Shown piece by piece: positions 31,831 through 41,313 of a DNA stretch of 64,000 nucleotides. The notes under the pieces were generated by a model. The model saw only the letters and a program-made list of their open reading frames with translations. It did no database searches and was not told where the DNA came from. Source of the stretch: Oscillospiraceae bacterium. Lineage in GTDB: Bacteria > Bacillota > Clostridia > Oscillospirales > Oscillospiraceae. Every line of letters begins with the position of its first letter. The stretch's first letter is position 1. The stretch is from assembly GCA_017465745.1 (NCBI GenBank), contig JAFTVM010000083.1:1-64000 (forward strand). The letters run 5' to 3'. The position numbers and the translations under genes were made by a program.

Positions 31831-32304
31831 ATGGCATCAAAAACAAACGCAGTCCGTCTGGTGCAGCAGGCAGGGATCCCCTGCCGGGAAGCATTCTATG
31901 AATTTGACCCACATGACCTGAACGGCAACCACGCCGCAGCTGCCATCGGCATGCCCGCTGAAGAAGTCTTCAAGACCCTCGTGGCCCGGGGCGAACGGAC
32001 CGGAATCAACGTATTCTGTATTCCGGTGTGCTTCGAGCTGGATCTGAAAAAGGCAGCCAGGGCCGCCGGAGACAAGAATATGGTCATGATTCCTGTCAAG
32101 GAGCTTCTGGGCCTTACCGGATATATCCGGGGCGGATGCTCTCCCGTGGGAATGAAGAAGAAATACCCCACCTTCATTGACGAAACCTGCCAGCTCTATG
32201 AAGAGATCGCCGTATCCGCCGGCGCCCGGGGCCATCAGATGCTCCTTCCGCCGGAAGATCTGGCTGCCCTTGTGGACGCCAAATTCGCAGACCTGATCCA
32301 ATAG
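31831..32304 (+). CDS. ybaK: YbaK/EbsC-type aminoacyl-tRNA deacylase
   Basis: A 157-residue YbaK protein: KTNAVRLVQQAGIPCREAFYE, VFKTLVARGERTGINVFCIPV, and LTGYIRGGCSPVGMKKKYPTFID with the catalytic-lysine and Gly-rich region. It hydrolyses Cys-tRNA(Pro) made in error. Full length. It is followed 38 bases later by a TSCPD gene. Confidence 0.92.
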   Translation: MASKTNAVRLVQQAGIPCREAFYEFDPHDLNGNHAAAAIGMPAEEVFKTLVARGERTGINVFCIPVCFELDLKKAARAAGDKNMVMIPVKELLGLTGYIRGGCSPVGMKKKYPTFIDETCQLYEEIAVSAGARGHQMLLPPEDLAALVDAKFADLIQ

Positions 32305-32342
32305 CTGAGGGATCAAGCCATATACAGAAAGGAAATCATATT

Positions 32343-32591
32343 ATGCGTTACGAATACAAGACTCAGGGCACCTGTGCCCAGATGATCATCTTCGAAGTGG
32401 ATGAGAACAAGCTCCATAACGTCAAGTTTATTGGCGGCTGCAACGGCAATCTGAAGGGCATCGGATCCCTGGTGGAGGGCATGGACATTGATGATGTCAT
32501 CACCCGCCTGGAAGGCACCACCTGCGGCATGAAGCGCACTTCCTGCCCCGATCAGCTGGCCCAGGCCCTGAAACAGGCCAAGAGCATCTGA
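32343..32591 (+). CDS. TSCPD-domain small protein (TIGR03905 family)
   Basis: An 82-residue protein ending in KRTSCPDQLAQALKQA, the TSCPD signature, with further cysteines in GGCNGN and TTCGMK. TSCPD domains otherwise occur at the end of adenosylcobalamin-dependent ribonucleotide reductases and may bind metal. The stand-alone family is common in Clostridia; role unknown. AAAGGAAA precedes the ATG. Confidence 0.9.
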   Translation: MRYEYKTQGTCAQMIIFEVDENKLHNVKFIGGCNGNLKGIGSLVEGMDIDDVITRLEGTTCGMKRTSCPDQLAQALKQAKSI

Positions 32592-32598
32592 CAAGATC

Positions 32599-32633
32599 AA
32601 AATACCCGCCGGATCCATTCCGGCGGGTATTTT
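32599..32633 (+). terminator. Terminator of ybaK-TSCPD
   Basis: AAAATACCCGCCGG pairs with CCGGCGGGTATTTT (14 bases) around ATCCATT, followed by TTTTGC. Confidence 0.88.
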
Positions 32634-32670
32634 TGCTTATGGAAAACCACATATGCGGCGGTTGTGTTGC

Positions 32671-33366
32671 TTACACGTTTTGGGATTCTTCTTCCCGCTG
32701 CTGCTTGCTGATACAGCGGTAGTAAATGGCGCCTACAGCGGTGATCAGAAGGGTCACACCGAGCATGACAATGGACAGGACATAATTCTCACTGCCGGCA
32801 GCCGCACCGGTGACGGTGGAGGTGATCAGAGACGGGAGCCGTCCAATGGCCACGATGGCCAGCCACTCCTCCAATTTCAGCTGGGTCAACCCGGCAAAAT
32901 AGCTGAGAAAATCCTTTGGTGTTCCAGGAATCGTCATCAGAATCAAAGCGATGGCACGGGTTTTCTTCGGATTTTTCAGGAAGCTGAATTCATTGATCTT
33001 CTTCCGGTCGAAGAAGACCTCCACCAGCTTCACACCGAACCTTTTCACCAGGGCATACACCATGGCGCTGCCGATGAGAAAGCCCGCCAGGGTCAGCAGG
33101 CTGCCCTCCAGGAAACCGAAGGCATAGCCGGCGGCCAGTTCAATGGGTTCGCCGGGGATGAAAGCCACCAGCACCTGCAGCACCACCATACCCACAAATA
33201 CCACCTTGCCCAGGAGGCCGTAGCCATCCACCCAGGCCCGGAATTGTTCCGGCTCGCTGGCCATGCGGATCATGGGAACACCCACCAGCCAGCCCACCAG
33301 GGCGCAGAAAACGATGAATATGATGACAGCGCCGATACCGACTGCCTTTTTCTGTTTATCTGTCAA
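32671..33366 (-). CDS. TVP38/TMEM64 (SNARE-associated/VTT) family membrane protein
   Basis: About 231 residues with six membrane segments and the VTT-domain signature: AFIPGEPIELAAGYAFGFLEGSL cut in the usual place, then LIGSAMVYALVKRFG and LILMTIPGTPKDFLSYFAGL. Family members resemble DedA lipid scramblases/flippases. TTG 33366 is chosen since GGAGGTGAGATT leads into it; the longer frame from 33504 overlaps the next gene. Confidence 0.85.
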   Translation of the reverse strand: MTDKQKKAVGIGAVIIFIVFCALVGWLVGVPMIRMASEPEQFRAWVDGYGLLGKVVFVGMVVLQVLVAFIPGEPIELAAGYAFGFLEGSLLTLAGFLIGSAMVYALVKRFGVKLVEVFFDRKKINEFSFLKNPKKTRAIALILMTIPGTPKDFLSYFAGLTQLKLEEWLAIVAIGRLPSLITSTVTGAAAGSENYVLSIVMLGVTLLITAVGAIYYRCISKQQREEESQNV

Positions 33367-33427
33367 AATCTCACCTCCGTTTTCTGTATGATAACACAGA
33401 AAATACCAGTTGTGTATAAAGATTTTG

Positions 33428-33901
33428 TTAAGAACAGATGAAGAAATCACCACTGCGGCGTTCGAAAAGCTTTTCGTACATCCGCTCCAGGAATTCCGGC
33501 TCATTGGCGGGCGATACCACCTCCTCAGGGTCCTCCAGCATCACCCAGGGCAGCTGCAGCTCCCCTACCTCCAGTTTGAAGTTGTTGGTGTCCTCCGGCT
33601 TGGGCAGTACGGGGATATGATCCACCATGATGGCATCTTTGCCGTATTCCAGGATCTTTCCCGTCACACGGTAGGCCACCAGACAGATGGTGGGTTCAAA
33701 GGGATACATCTCCACCGGACCTTCGATGTCGATGCCGAAATCCGCCAGGAAGCCTTTCAGATTGGGGCTGACATACCTGACGCCCCGGTAGTAATTCTCG
33801 CAGTAGGCACAGGTGCAGTGCCGGGAAGCGGAAAAGGAGGAATGGGCCTGGGTATCCTCCAGATTGATGTCGAATTTCCAGTCATCAATGTTCAGAATCA
33901 A
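33428..33901 (-). CDS. Unknown cytoplasmic protein with CxxC motif
   Basis: A 157-residue protein not recognised. It begins ILNIDDWKFDINLEDTQAHS and has HCTCAYCENYYRG (a C-x-C-x2-C cluster that could bind zinc), then YPFEPTICLVAYRVTG. The end is acidic. TTG 33901 is selected because GGAGG stands 8 bases upstream, while ATG 33916 has none. It lies between a small membrane protein and the VTT protein on the same strand. Confidence 0.6.
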   Translation of the reverse strand: MILNIDDWKFDINLEDTQAHSSFSASRHCTCAYCENYYRGVRYVSPNLKGFLADFGIDIEGPVEMYPFEPTICLVAYRVTGKILEYGKDAIMVDHIPVLPKPEDTNNFKLEVGELQLPWVMLEDPEEVVSPANEPEFLERMYEKLFERRSGDFFICS

Positions 33902-33933
33902 TGCACATTCCTCCAAAATTTGAAAATAATAAC

Positions 33934-34110
33934 TCAGCGATGGTCTTCCCGGTATTGCAGAAACGCGCAGACGGCAATGACAATGGCGCAGAGCAGACTC
34001 ACATAATGTCCGAAAGTCCCCTTTCCCATCAGGATCGCGATCAGATCAAAGACCACCACTAAAATATCCGCACCCAGGAAAAAGGCACCCAGGCAGCCAT
34101 TTTCTTCCAT
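33934..34110 (-). CDS. Small two-helix membrane protein
   Basis: A 58-codon frame: MEENGCLGAFFLGADILVVV continues into one hydrophobic helix, then GKGTFGHYVSLLCAIVIAV gives a second, ending QYREDHR. It starts 6 bases after the engB stop, in the same direction, with only a weak binding site. The two clean hydrophobic helices and position support a real gene, but no family is recognised. Confidence 0.5.
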   Translation of the reverse strand: MEENGCLGAFFLGADILVVVFDLIAILMGKGTFGHYVSLLCAIVIAVCAFLQYREDHR

Positions 34111-34116
34111 GGCGTC

Positions 34117-34701
34117 TTATTTCTTGACGGTATTCATGATCAGCCGCACCAGCTCGTCCTTGCCATTGCCCTTCTCCGCGGAGAACGGAATCACGGGGCA
34201 GTCATCAGGCAGCTCCAGGTCTTCGCGGATGGTACGCAGATTGGGCTCCAGTTCGCTCTTTTTCAGCTTGTCCATCTTGTTGGCAAGAACCACGAAGGGA
34301 CAGCCGCTGTCCAGGAACCAGCGCGCCATGGTGATGTCGTTGTTGGTGGGGGCATGACGGTAGTCCACGATCAGTACGCCCAGATCGATGCGGTTCGCGG
34401 CAAAGTAATCCTCCATCAGCTTGCCCCAGCGTTCCTTCTCCTTCTGGCTGACCTTGGCGAAGCCATAGCCGGGCAGATCGACGAAGTAAGCGGTCTTGTC
34501 GATGGTGAAGTAGTTGACGTGGATGGTCTTGCCGGGCTTGTCACCGACGCGGGCCATGTTCTTGCGGTTCAGGATCCGGTTGATCACAGAGGACTTGCCC
34601 ACATTGGACTTTCCGGCGAAAGCGATCTCGGGAAGCCGCGTCTTGGGAAAATCCTTGGGGGACGCGGCGGAGATCAGAAATTCAACATTATGCAGGTTCA
34701 T
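34117..34701 (-). CDS. engB: Ribosome biogenesis GTP-binding protein EngB/YsxC
   Basis: A 194-residue TRAFAC GTPase with G1 AFAGKSNVGKSSVIN, G3 FVDLPGYGFAKV and G4 VLANKMDKLKKSEL. It helps assemble the large ribosomal subunit. The link lon-engB is conserved in Firmicutes; AAGGAGG precedes the ATG. Confidence 0.95.
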   Translation of the reverse strand: MNLHNVEFLISAASPKDFPKTRLPEIAFAGKSNVGKSSVINRILNRKNMARVGDKPGKTIHVNYFTIDKTAYFVDLPGYGFAKVSQKEKERWGKLMEDYFAANRIDLGVLIVDYRHAPTNNDITMARWFLDSGCPFVVLANKMDKLKKSELEPNLRTIREDLELPDDCPVIPFSAEKGNGKDELVRLIMNTVKK

Positions 34702-34710
34702 AGATCCTCC

Positions 34711-37113
34711 TTACTGGTGAAGAGCCGGGACACGTGCCTGAGACGGGATATTCTCAGGGATCTCATTCAGGACGGGCGCATCGTTCTGAGGCCTGGGGGC
34801 CAGAGCCGTCTCCAGAACAGTCTCCACGGTGGTGGCTGTAACGAACTTCAGGGCATTGCGCACGGTCTGGTCGATCTCCTCCAGGTCACGCTCGTTGTCC
34901 TTGGGGATGATGACAGTCTTGATGCCGTGGCGCAGGGCAGCCATGGTCTTTTCCTTCAGACCGCCGATGGCCATCACGCGGCCCCGGAGGCTGATCTCAC
35001 CGGTCATGGCGACATCCCGGCGAACGGGCGTACCAGTCAGGGCAGAAACCAGCGCGGTGCAGACAGTGACACCTGCGGAGGGGCCATCCTTGGGCACAGC
35101 GCCCTCAGGGAAATGGACATGAATGTCCTTTGTCTTATAGAAATCGGATGCAACGCCCAGCTTGGCGGCATTGGCGCGAATATAGCTCAGGGCGGCGCGG
35201 GCGGACTCCTGCATCACGTCACCCAGATTGCCGGTGAGCTCCAGCTTGCCGGAGCCATCCATCACGTTGACTTCCACTTCCAGCGTCTCACCGCCGACGG
35301 AAGTCCACGCAAGACCCGTGACCAGACCGATCTGGTCAAAGGCTTCCAGATGCTCGGGCTGGAACCGGCGAACACCCAGGAACATCTCCACATTGGAGGG
35401 CGTAACCGTGATCCGCTTGGGGGTCTCCTGCTCCAGGATGGCCATGGCGGCCTTTCTGGAAATATCCGCGAATTTGCGTTCCAGGGTACGGACGCCGGAT
35501 TCCCGGGTGTAGCAGGCGATGATCTCCCGGATCCCGTCATCGGTGATGCGGACCTGGGATTTTTTCAGACCGTGCTTTTCCAGCTGCTTGGGGATCAGAT
35601 GATTTTTTGCGATCATCACCTTTTCCTCATCGGTGTAGGAGCCAAGCTCAATGACCTCCATGCGGTCCAGCAAGGGGCGGGGCACAGTGTCCAGAGTGTT
35701 GGCGGTGGTGATGAACATCACATCTCCCAGATTGTAGGGGATTTCCAGGTAGTGGTCGCGGTATGTACCGTTCTGCTCGGCATCCAGCACTTCCAGCATA
35801 GCAGCGCTGGGATCGCCCCGGTGGTCGGAGCCCATCTTGTCGATCTCGTCCAGCAGCAGAATGGGATTGGAAGAGCCAGCCTGGATCAGGCCGGAGATGA
35901 TCCGGCCGGGCATGGCGCCCACATAGGTCTTCCGGTGGCCACGGATGTCAGCCTCGTCCCGAACGCCGCCGAGAGAGATCCGGGCCATTTTCCGGTTCAG
36001 GCTGCGGGCGATGGAGTAGGCAATGGAAGTCTTACCGACACCGGGAGGGCCAACCAGACACAGGATCTGAGGAGGCATCTCCGGAGCCATTTGCCGCACG
36101 GCGATGGTTTCCAGAATACGCTCCTTCACCTTCTGCAGGCCATAGTGGTCATGATCCAGGATCTTTCTGGCAGCGGCCACATCGACTCTCTCCTTGGTTT
36201 TAACATTCCAGGGCAGTTCCAGAACGGTGTCGATATAATTACGCAGCACGCCGGCCTCAGCAGAGCCGAAGGGCTGCTTCTTCATGCGGTCCAGGTCTTT
36301 CAGCAGCTTCTTTTCGGAAGCTTCATCCAGATGCAGGGCGCGGATCTTCTTATCAAATTCGGCAAATTCCGCCTCGTCATCGCCTTCACCCAGTTCTTCC
36401 CGCAGAACACGGATCTGCTCGCGCATATAGTAATCGCGCTGGTTCTGGTCGATGTTGGCCCGGGTCTTCTCCTGGATCTCGGCGTCCAGCTTCAGCATCT
36501 CCACTTCCTGGCGCAGCAGCTTGACGGTCTGCTCCAGGCGGCGGACAGGGTTCATCTGACAAAGTAACTTCGCCTTGTCACGGAAATCCATGCCGGAATG
36601 CTGGGCGATGGTATCGGCCAGGTAGCCGGAATTCTCGGTGGCGATCATCCGCAGCATGATATTCTGGGCGGGATGCTCCGTCAGCTCGCAGTAGCCGGCG
36701 TAGAGGGCGTTTGCTTCACGGCGCAGGACCCGGTGCTTAATATTGTCCATGACCTCTGTCTCAGGTACGGACTCAATATAGCCCTCCATGTAGGGATCAT
36801 TCTGCATCAGATCCTTAATGCGGCCGCGGCACAGGCCGGTGACCAGAATCCGCAGATTCTCCCCCTGGCTTTTCAGCACCTGCTTGACCTTGGCCACGGT
36901 ACCGATCTGGTACAGCCCCTCCAGAGGGGGATCGTTATCCATAATGTCCCGCTGGGGTACCAGGAAGATGGTCTGATCTGCCTTCATGGCAGCATCCAGA
37001 GCCAGGACAGACTTGTGGCGGCCCACATCAAAATGGACCGTCTGATCAGGAAAAACCGTCAGGCCCCGCAGGGCCAGGACCGGCATCTTGCCGGAAACGA
37101 TGTTTTCAGTCAT
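34711..37113 (-). CDS. lon: ATP-dependent protease La
   Basis: An 800-residue LonA protease. Residues 1-200 are the N-terminal substrate domain (MPVLALRGLTVFPDQTVHFD), then the AAA module with CLVGPPGVGKTSIAYSIAR (about 354) and ILLLDEIDKMGSDHRGDP, then the protease domain with KDGPSAGVTVCTAL (catalytic Ser about 677) and GGLKEKTMAALRHG (catalytic Lys about 718). ATG 37113 is chosen with AGGAGG upstream. It degrades damaged and regulatory proteins. Confidence 0.96.
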   Translation of the reverse strand: MTENIVSGKMPVLALRGLTVFPDQTVHFDVGRHKSVLALDAAMKADQTIFLVPQRDIMDNDPPLEGLYQIGTVAKVKQVLKSQGENLRILVTGLCRGRIKDLMQNDPYMEGYIESVPETEVMDNIKHRVLRREANALYAGYCELTEHPAQNIMLRMIATENSGYLADTIAQHSGMDFRDKAKLLCQMNPVRRLEQTVKLLRQEVEMLKLDAEIQEKTRANIDQNQRDYYMREQIRVLREELGEGDDEAEFAEFDKKIRALHLDEASEKKLLKDLDRMKKQPFGSAEAGVLRNYIDTVLELPWNVKTKERVDVAAARKILDHDHYGLQKVKERILETIAVRQMAPEMPPQILCLVGPPGVGKTSIAYSIARSLNRKMARISLGGVRDEADIRGHRKTYVGAMPGRIISGLIQAGSSNPILLLDEIDKMGSDHRGDPSAAMLEVLDAEQNGTYRDHYLEIPYNLGDVMFITTANTLDTVPRPLLDRMEVIELGSYTDEEKVMIAKNHLIPKQLEKHGLKKSQVRITDDGIREIIACYTRESGVRTLERKFADISRKAAMAILEQETPKRITVTPSNVEMFLGVRRFQPEHLEAFDQIGLVTGLAWTSVGGETLEVEVNVMDGSGKLELTGNLGDVMQESARAALSYIRANAAKLGVASDFYKTKDIHVHFPEGAVPKDGPSAGVTVCTALVSALTGTPVRRDVAMTGEISLRGRVMAIGGLKEKTMAALRHGIKTVIIPKDNERDLEEIDQTVRNALKFVTATTVETVLETALAPRPQNDAPVLNEIPENIPSQARVPALHQ

Positions 37114-37138
37114 AAGGAATTCCTCCTTGTGAAAAGGT

Positions 37139-37166
37139 AAAAAAGGGGGCAGCAAGCTACCCCCTT
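37139..37166 (-). terminator. Terminator of the tig/clpPX transcript
   Basis: AAGGGGG pairs with CCCCCTT with an inner AG/CT extension; six T residues follow on the minus strand (37139-37144). It separates clpX from lon. Confidence 0.75.
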
Positions 37167-37179
37167 CTTAATAGTCGTG

Positions 37180-38439
37180 TTATTTTGCGCCCAGCTTTGC
37201 TCTGGGATGCTCCGCATCCCGGATGATGGTGGGCTCTCCGCCGTTCACGCATGCGGCGGTGATGATGACCTTGCGGATGGTCAGGTCGGAGGGGATCTGG
37301 AACATGATCTTCGTCATGATGCCTTCCATAATGGCCCGCAGACCTCTAGCGCCGATCTGGCGCTCCACAGCCTTGGCTGCGATGGCTTCCAGGGCAGGGC
37401 CTTCGATCTCCAGCTCCACATTCTCGATCTCCAGCAGCTTCAGGTACTGCTTCGCCAGTGCATTCTTTGGCTCCACCAGGATCCGGATCAGGTCCTCCCT
37501 GGTCAGGCTCTTCAGACAGGTGAGGACAGGCAGACGGCCCACCAGTTCGGGGATGATACCAAATTTCAAAAGGTCATCCGGTTCTGCCATGCTCAGCAGC
37601 TGGCCCACATCCCGCTTGGTCTTACTCTTGACGGGTGCGTCAAAGCCAATGGGAGAGCGGTCAGTGCGCTTTTCCACGATCTTATCCAGACCGTCGAAAG
37701 CGCCGCCGCAGATGAAGAGGATGTTGGTGGTATCCAGAGAGATGGTCTGCATCTGGGGATGCTTCCGACCGGGCTGGGCGGGCACGTTGGAAACAGTGCC
37801 TTCCAGGATCTTCAGCAGTGCCTGCTGAACACCTTCACCGGAAACGTCCCGGGTGATGGAGGTGCTTTCGCTCTTGCGGGCGATCTTATCCATCTCGTCA
37901 ATGTAGATGATGCCCCGCTCCGCCAGATCCACGTCGAAATCGGCGGCCTGCAGCAGACGCAGGAGGATGTTCTCCACATCGTCGCCAACATAGCCGGCCT
38001 CTGTCAGCGTGGTGGCGTCCGCGATGGCGAAGGGCACATTCAGGATCTTGGCCAGGGTCTGGGCGAAGAGGGTCTTGCCGGAACCCGTGGGGCCGATCAG
38101 CAGAATATTGCTCTTCTGCAGCTCCACGTCGGAATCGTGGCCGAAGTAGATGCGCTTGTAATGGTTATAGACGGCAACGGACAGTGTCATCTTGGCGTCT
38201 TCCTGACCCACGATATAGTGGTCCATAAAGGCCTTGATCTCCATGGGGGTGGGCAGCGTCTCCGGTACCCGGAGGTTGCCCTGCTCGTCATAGACGATCT
38301 CGTCGCGCAGCAGCTCATGGCATGCCTGGACACAGTCGCTGCAAATATTCACGCCGGGACCGGCGATGAAGCGGCCGGCCTGATCGTCCCGCTTGCCGCA
38401 GAAGCTGCAGCGCAGCTGCCGCTCGTTATTATTGGACAT
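37180..38439 (-). CDS. clpX: ATP-dependent Clp protease ATP-binding subunit ClpX
   Basis: A 419-residue ClpX. The N-terminal zinc finger has the pairs CSFC and CSDC. The AAA module has [20 protein letters not shown] and [26 protein letters not shown] is the sensor region. It unfolds substrates and feeds them to ClpP, encoded 21 bases upstream. Confidence 0.96.
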   Translation of the reverse strand: MSNNNERQLRCSFCGKRDDQAGRFIAGPGVNICSDCVQACHELLRDEIVYDEQGNLRVPETLPTPMEIKAFMDHYIVGQEDAKMTLSVAVYNHYKRIYFGHDSDVELQKSNILLIGPTGSGKTLFAQTLAKILNVPFAIADATTLTEAGYVGDDVENILLRLLQAADFDVDLAERGIIYIDEMDKIARKSESTSITRDVSGEGVQQALLKILEGTVSNVPAQPGRKHPQMQTISLDTTNILFICGGAFDGLDKIVEKRTDRSPIGFDAPVKSKTKRDVGQLLSMAEPDDLLKFGIIPELVGRLPVLTCLKSLTREDLIRILVEPKNALAKQYLKLLEIENVELEIEGPALEAIAAKAVERQIGARGLRAIMEGIMTKIMFQIPSDLTIRKVIITAACVNGGEPTIIRDAEHPRAKLGAK

Positions 38440-38460
38440 GAACGTGTTACCGCCCTTCTA

Positions 38461-39042
38461 TCAATGATGCTCCAGCACCCGGTCGATGAGGCCGAAGGCC
38501 TTGGCCTCCTCGGCAGACATGAAGTTGTCGCGCTCACAGGCGGCGGTGACGACCTCGATGGAGTTGCCGGTGTTCTCGGCCATGATGCGGTTCATGCGCT
38601 CCTTAATGGTCTCCAGACGCTTCAGGTGGATGGCCATGTCGGTGATCTGGCCCTGGGTACCGGCGGAGGGCTGGTGGATCATGATCTCGGCATTGGGCAG
38701 GGCGATGCGCTTGCCCTTGGTGCCGGCGGACAGCAGGAACGCACCCATGGAAGCAGCCATACCGACGCAGATGGTGGCCACGTCACACTTGATATACTTC
38801 ATGGTGTCGTAGATGGCCATGCCTGCGGTGACGGAGCCGCCGGGGCTGTTGATGTAAAACTGGATATCCTTGTCCGGATCCTGGGCTTCCAGATACAGCA
38901 GCTGCGCCACGATCAGGGAAGCGGTGGTGTCGTTGACTTCCTCGGACAGGAAAATGATGCGGTCATTGAGCAGACGGGAGAAAATGTCGTAGCTGCGCTC
39001 GCCGCGGCTGGTCTGTTCAACAACATAGGGAATAAAACTCAT
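38461..39042 (-). CDS. clpP: ATP-dependent Clp protease proteolytic subunit
   Basis: A 193-residue ClpP with [20 protein letters not shown], the nucleophile loop [15 protein letters not shown] and the His motif [17 protein letters not shown]. Full length. GGAGACATCACC precedes the ATG. It forms the chamber used by ClpX. Confidence 0.96.
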   Translation of the reverse strand: MSFIPYVVEQTSRGERSYDIFSRLLNDRIIFLSEEVNDTTASLIVAQLLYLEAQDPDKDIQFYINSPGGSVTAGMAIYDTMKYIKCDVATICVGMAASMGAFLLSAGTKGKRIALPNAEIMIHQPSAGTQGQITDMAIHLKRLETIKERMNRIMAENTGNSIEVVTAACERDNFMSAEEAKAFGLIDRVLEHH

Positions 39043-39158
39043 GGTGATGTCTCCTTTCGGGGTTGGAATCGCCGTATGGGTGATGCCGCGATTCCGTTGG
39101 CTTGAAACATTCTAACCATTTTGAAGGAAGGTTATTCCTTGCCGTGAGGGTAATACAC

Positions 39159-39195
39159 TTCTTGCGAAGCAGCCGGTGTGACTGCTCCGCAAGAA
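39159..39195 (-). terminator. Hairpin between tig and clpP
   Basis: TTCTTGCGGAGCAG and CTGCTTCGCAAGAA form a 14-base stem with one G-U pair when transcribed from the minus strand. The T run after it is weak, so it may be a leaky terminator or processing site that lowers clpP-clpX expression relative to tig. Confidence 0.55.
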
Positions 39196-39213
39196 TGGAT
39201 GTAGATCGTTAAA

Positions 39214-40494
39214 TTACTCAGCCTTGGCCACAGCAACAGCGGACTCAGTGATGACCTTGACAGCCTTGCGGTTCTCGATGGAAGCCTTCAGCTCCTCAGC
39301 GGGGATCATAGCCTTGACCTTGTCCAGCTCCAGCTCGTACTGCTTGGCCAGGGACTCGTACTCAGCGGTCATATCCTCTTCGGTGACCTCGATGCCCTCA
39401 GCGGCAATAATGGCCTCCAGGGTCACGTTGACCTTGGCCTGCTTCTCAGCCTGGGGACGGAAAGCGTTACGCATGGTGGAGACGTCGCCGCCCATCATCT
39501 TTGCGTAGGCTTCCATAGAGTAGCCGCTCATCTGCAGCTGGTAGCCGAAGCGCTCCATCTGGTTGTCCAGCTCAGCCTCGATCAGGGCAGCGGGCATATC
39601 CACGGTGGTGTTGTTTGCAGCCATCTCAACGGCAGCGTCCTGGAAAGCAGCGTTGGCCTGCTTCTCGGCGGTCTCCAGAGCCTTGGCGCGGATGTCGTTC
39701 TTCAGCTCCTCCAGGGTCTCAAACTCGGAGACGTCCTTGGCAAACTCGTCGTCGATGGCGGGAGTGTTGGTGACGGTGACCTTGTTCAGCTTGACGTGGA
39801 AGACGACTGCCTTGCCGGCCAGGTTCTCAGCGTGGTAGTCAGCGGGGAAAGTAACATCCAGGTCCTTCTCCTCGCCGGCGGTCATGCCGACGACCTGCTC
39901 CTCGAAACCGGGGATGAAGGAGCCGGAGCCCAGCTTCAGGTCGAAGTTCTCGCCCTTGCCGCCGTCGAATGCGGTGCCGTCCAGGAAGCCTTCGAAGTCG
40001 ATGTTGGCGGTGTCGCCCATCTCAGCAGCCTTCTCAACCACCTCGGTGGAAGCGACGTTCTGAGCCATACGGTTCAGCTCGGCCTCGACCTGAGCGTCGG
40101 AGACGGAAACCTCGTTCTTGGCAACCTCCAGGCCCTTGTACTGACCCAGGGTGACCTCGGGATAGACATCGGTGGTGAAGGTCAGGGTGCAGGAGTTGTC
40201 CTCACCGACCTCCAGGTTGGTCAGGTTGGGACGGCCGATGGCCTTGATATCAGCGGTAGCAAAGGTGTAGACCTCGCCGAAGACCTCTTCCAGGCCATCC
40301 TCGACGAAGACATGCTTGCCGTACATCGCCTCGATCATCTTGCGGGGAGCCTTGCCACGGCGGAAGCCGGGGATCATGATGCTCTTGCGCTGCTTCAGGT
40401 AAGCGGCGTTGATGCCCTTCTCCATCAGCTGAGCGTCGATCTCGACGACGACGGTAGCCTGATTGCCGTTTCTTTCAATGCTCTTGACATTCAT
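39214..40494 (-). CDS. tig: Trigger factor
   Basis: A 426-residue ribosome-bound chaperone. The N-terminal ribosome-binding signature is IPGFRRGKAPRKMIEAMYG, the FKBP-type prolyl isomerase domain occupies about 150-235 (ADIDFEGFLDG-like: TANIDFEGFLDGTAFDGGKG), and a long helical C-terminal cradle follows. It folds new proteins as they leave the ribosome. Codon use is strongly biased, fitting high expression. Confidence 0.95.
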   Translation of the reverse strand: MNVKSIERNGNQATVVVEIDAQLMEKGINAAYLKQRKSIMIPGFRRGKAPRKMIEAMYGKHVFVEDGLEEVFGEVYTFATADIKAIGRPNLTNLEVGEDNSCTLTFTTDVYPEVTLGQYKGLEVAKNEVSVSDAQVEAELNRMAQNVASTEVVEKAAEMGDTANIDFEGFLDGTAFDGGKGENFDLKLGSGSFIPGFEEQVVGMTAGEEKDLDVTFPADYHAENLAGKAVVFHVKLNKVTVTNTPAIDDEFAKDVSEFETLEELKNDIRAKALETAEKQANAAFQDAAVEMAANNTTVDMPAALIEAELDNQMERFGYQLQMSGYSMEAYAKMMGGDVSTMRNAFRPQAEKQAKVNVTLEAIIAAEGIEVTEEDMTAEYESLAKQYELELDKVKAMIPAEELKASIENRKAVKVITESAVAVAKAE

Positions 40495-40518
40495 GGTTAA
40501 TAATCCTCCTAAAAGACG

Positions 40519-40593
40519 GTCTGTCTTGGACAGACCTTTTCATTGTTATTTTCACAGCCGTAATATATTAGCAGAAATAATGGCGGTTGTCCA
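40519..40593 (-). promoter_or_regulatory. Promoter and leader hairpin of tig
   Basis: Minus-strand TGGACA (40588-40593) and TAATAT (40565-40570) have a 17-base spacer. Between the promoter and AGGAGG, the leader has GGTCTGTC-CAA-GACAGACC (40519-40537), a perfect 8-base hairpin followed by GTCTTTT. This could be an mRNA stabiliser or a weak attenuator. Confidence 0.55.
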
Positions 40594-40612
40594 CTGTTTT
40601 TTCGAAAATTCT

Positions 40613-41302
40613 TTAGAAAATTACAGTCTGGGGCTTAAAATCGATGTAGTCGGCGGCCACGAGCCGGAATTCTACACCGTCCCACTGCCCTTCCATGGCC
40701 AGTTTGTGGCTGCCGCCGTGCAGATGGCCGTAATAGCAGCGCCGGACGCCGTATTTTTCCAGCAGTTCCAGGATCTCCCGGCACTCGTAGCCCCTGTAGC
40801 GGGGCGGGTAATGCAGAAACACCATTTTGGGCCTCTCCCCTGCCGATTTCAGGGATGCCTCCAAACGGCACAGCTCCCGCTTGAAAACCTTTTCGTCGTG
40901 GGCACCGTGACGGTCTTCCTCAAAAAACCAGCCCCGGGTACCGCAGATGGCCCAGTCGCCGTATTCAAAATGGTTATTGTTGAGCAGGTACGTATCCCGG
41001 AAACCGTTGGCTTCGCAGAATTTGTTGAATTTCGCCACGGTGCTCCACCAGTAGTCGTGATTGCCCTTGAGGATGATCTTCCGTCCGGGAATCTCATTGA
41101 TCCAGGCGAAATCCTGGGCTGCCGTTTCCAGGTCCAGGGCCCAGCTCAGGTCTCCCAGCAGCACGGTGGTGTCATCTTCCGTGATGACGGACATGCCCTC
41201 TTTCAGCTTGTCCATATAGCCCACCCAGGCGCCGCCGAAAATATCCATGGGTTTCGGCGCCCCCAGGCATAAATGGAGGTCGCCGATCGCGTATAATGCC
41301 AT
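40613..41302 (-). CDS. Calcineurin-like metallophosphoesterase
   Basis: A 229-residue phosphoesterase with the five family motifs: YAIGDLHLCLG, VLLGDLSWALD, KGNHDYWWS, MVFLHYPPRY and YYGHLHGGSHK. It binds two metal ions; the substrate is not known. It ends a run of minus-strand genes beginning at rplS/lepB. Confidence 0.88.
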   Translation of the reverse strand: MALYAIGDLHLCLGAPKPMDIFGGAWVGYMDKLKEGMSVITEDDTTVLLGDLSWALDLETAAQDFAWINEIPGRKIILKGNHDYWWSTVAKFNKFCEANGFRDTYLLNNNHFEYGDWAICGTRGWFFEEDRHGAHDEKVFKRELCRLEASLKSAGERPKMVFLHYPPRYRGYECREILELLEKYGVRRCYYGHLHGGSHKLAMEGQWDGVEFRLVAADYIDFKPQTVIF

Positions 41303-41313
41303 TGGTCGCCTCC

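Noticed and set aside
34354-36567. 737-codon plus-strand frame opposite lon
   Set aside because: Composition is His/Gln/Gly-rich antisense translation; lon motifs are complete on the minus strand.
37177-39105. 642-codon plus-strand frame opposite clpX and clpP
   Set aside because: It spans two well-supported minus-strand genes and their spacer; a real protein is very unlikely.
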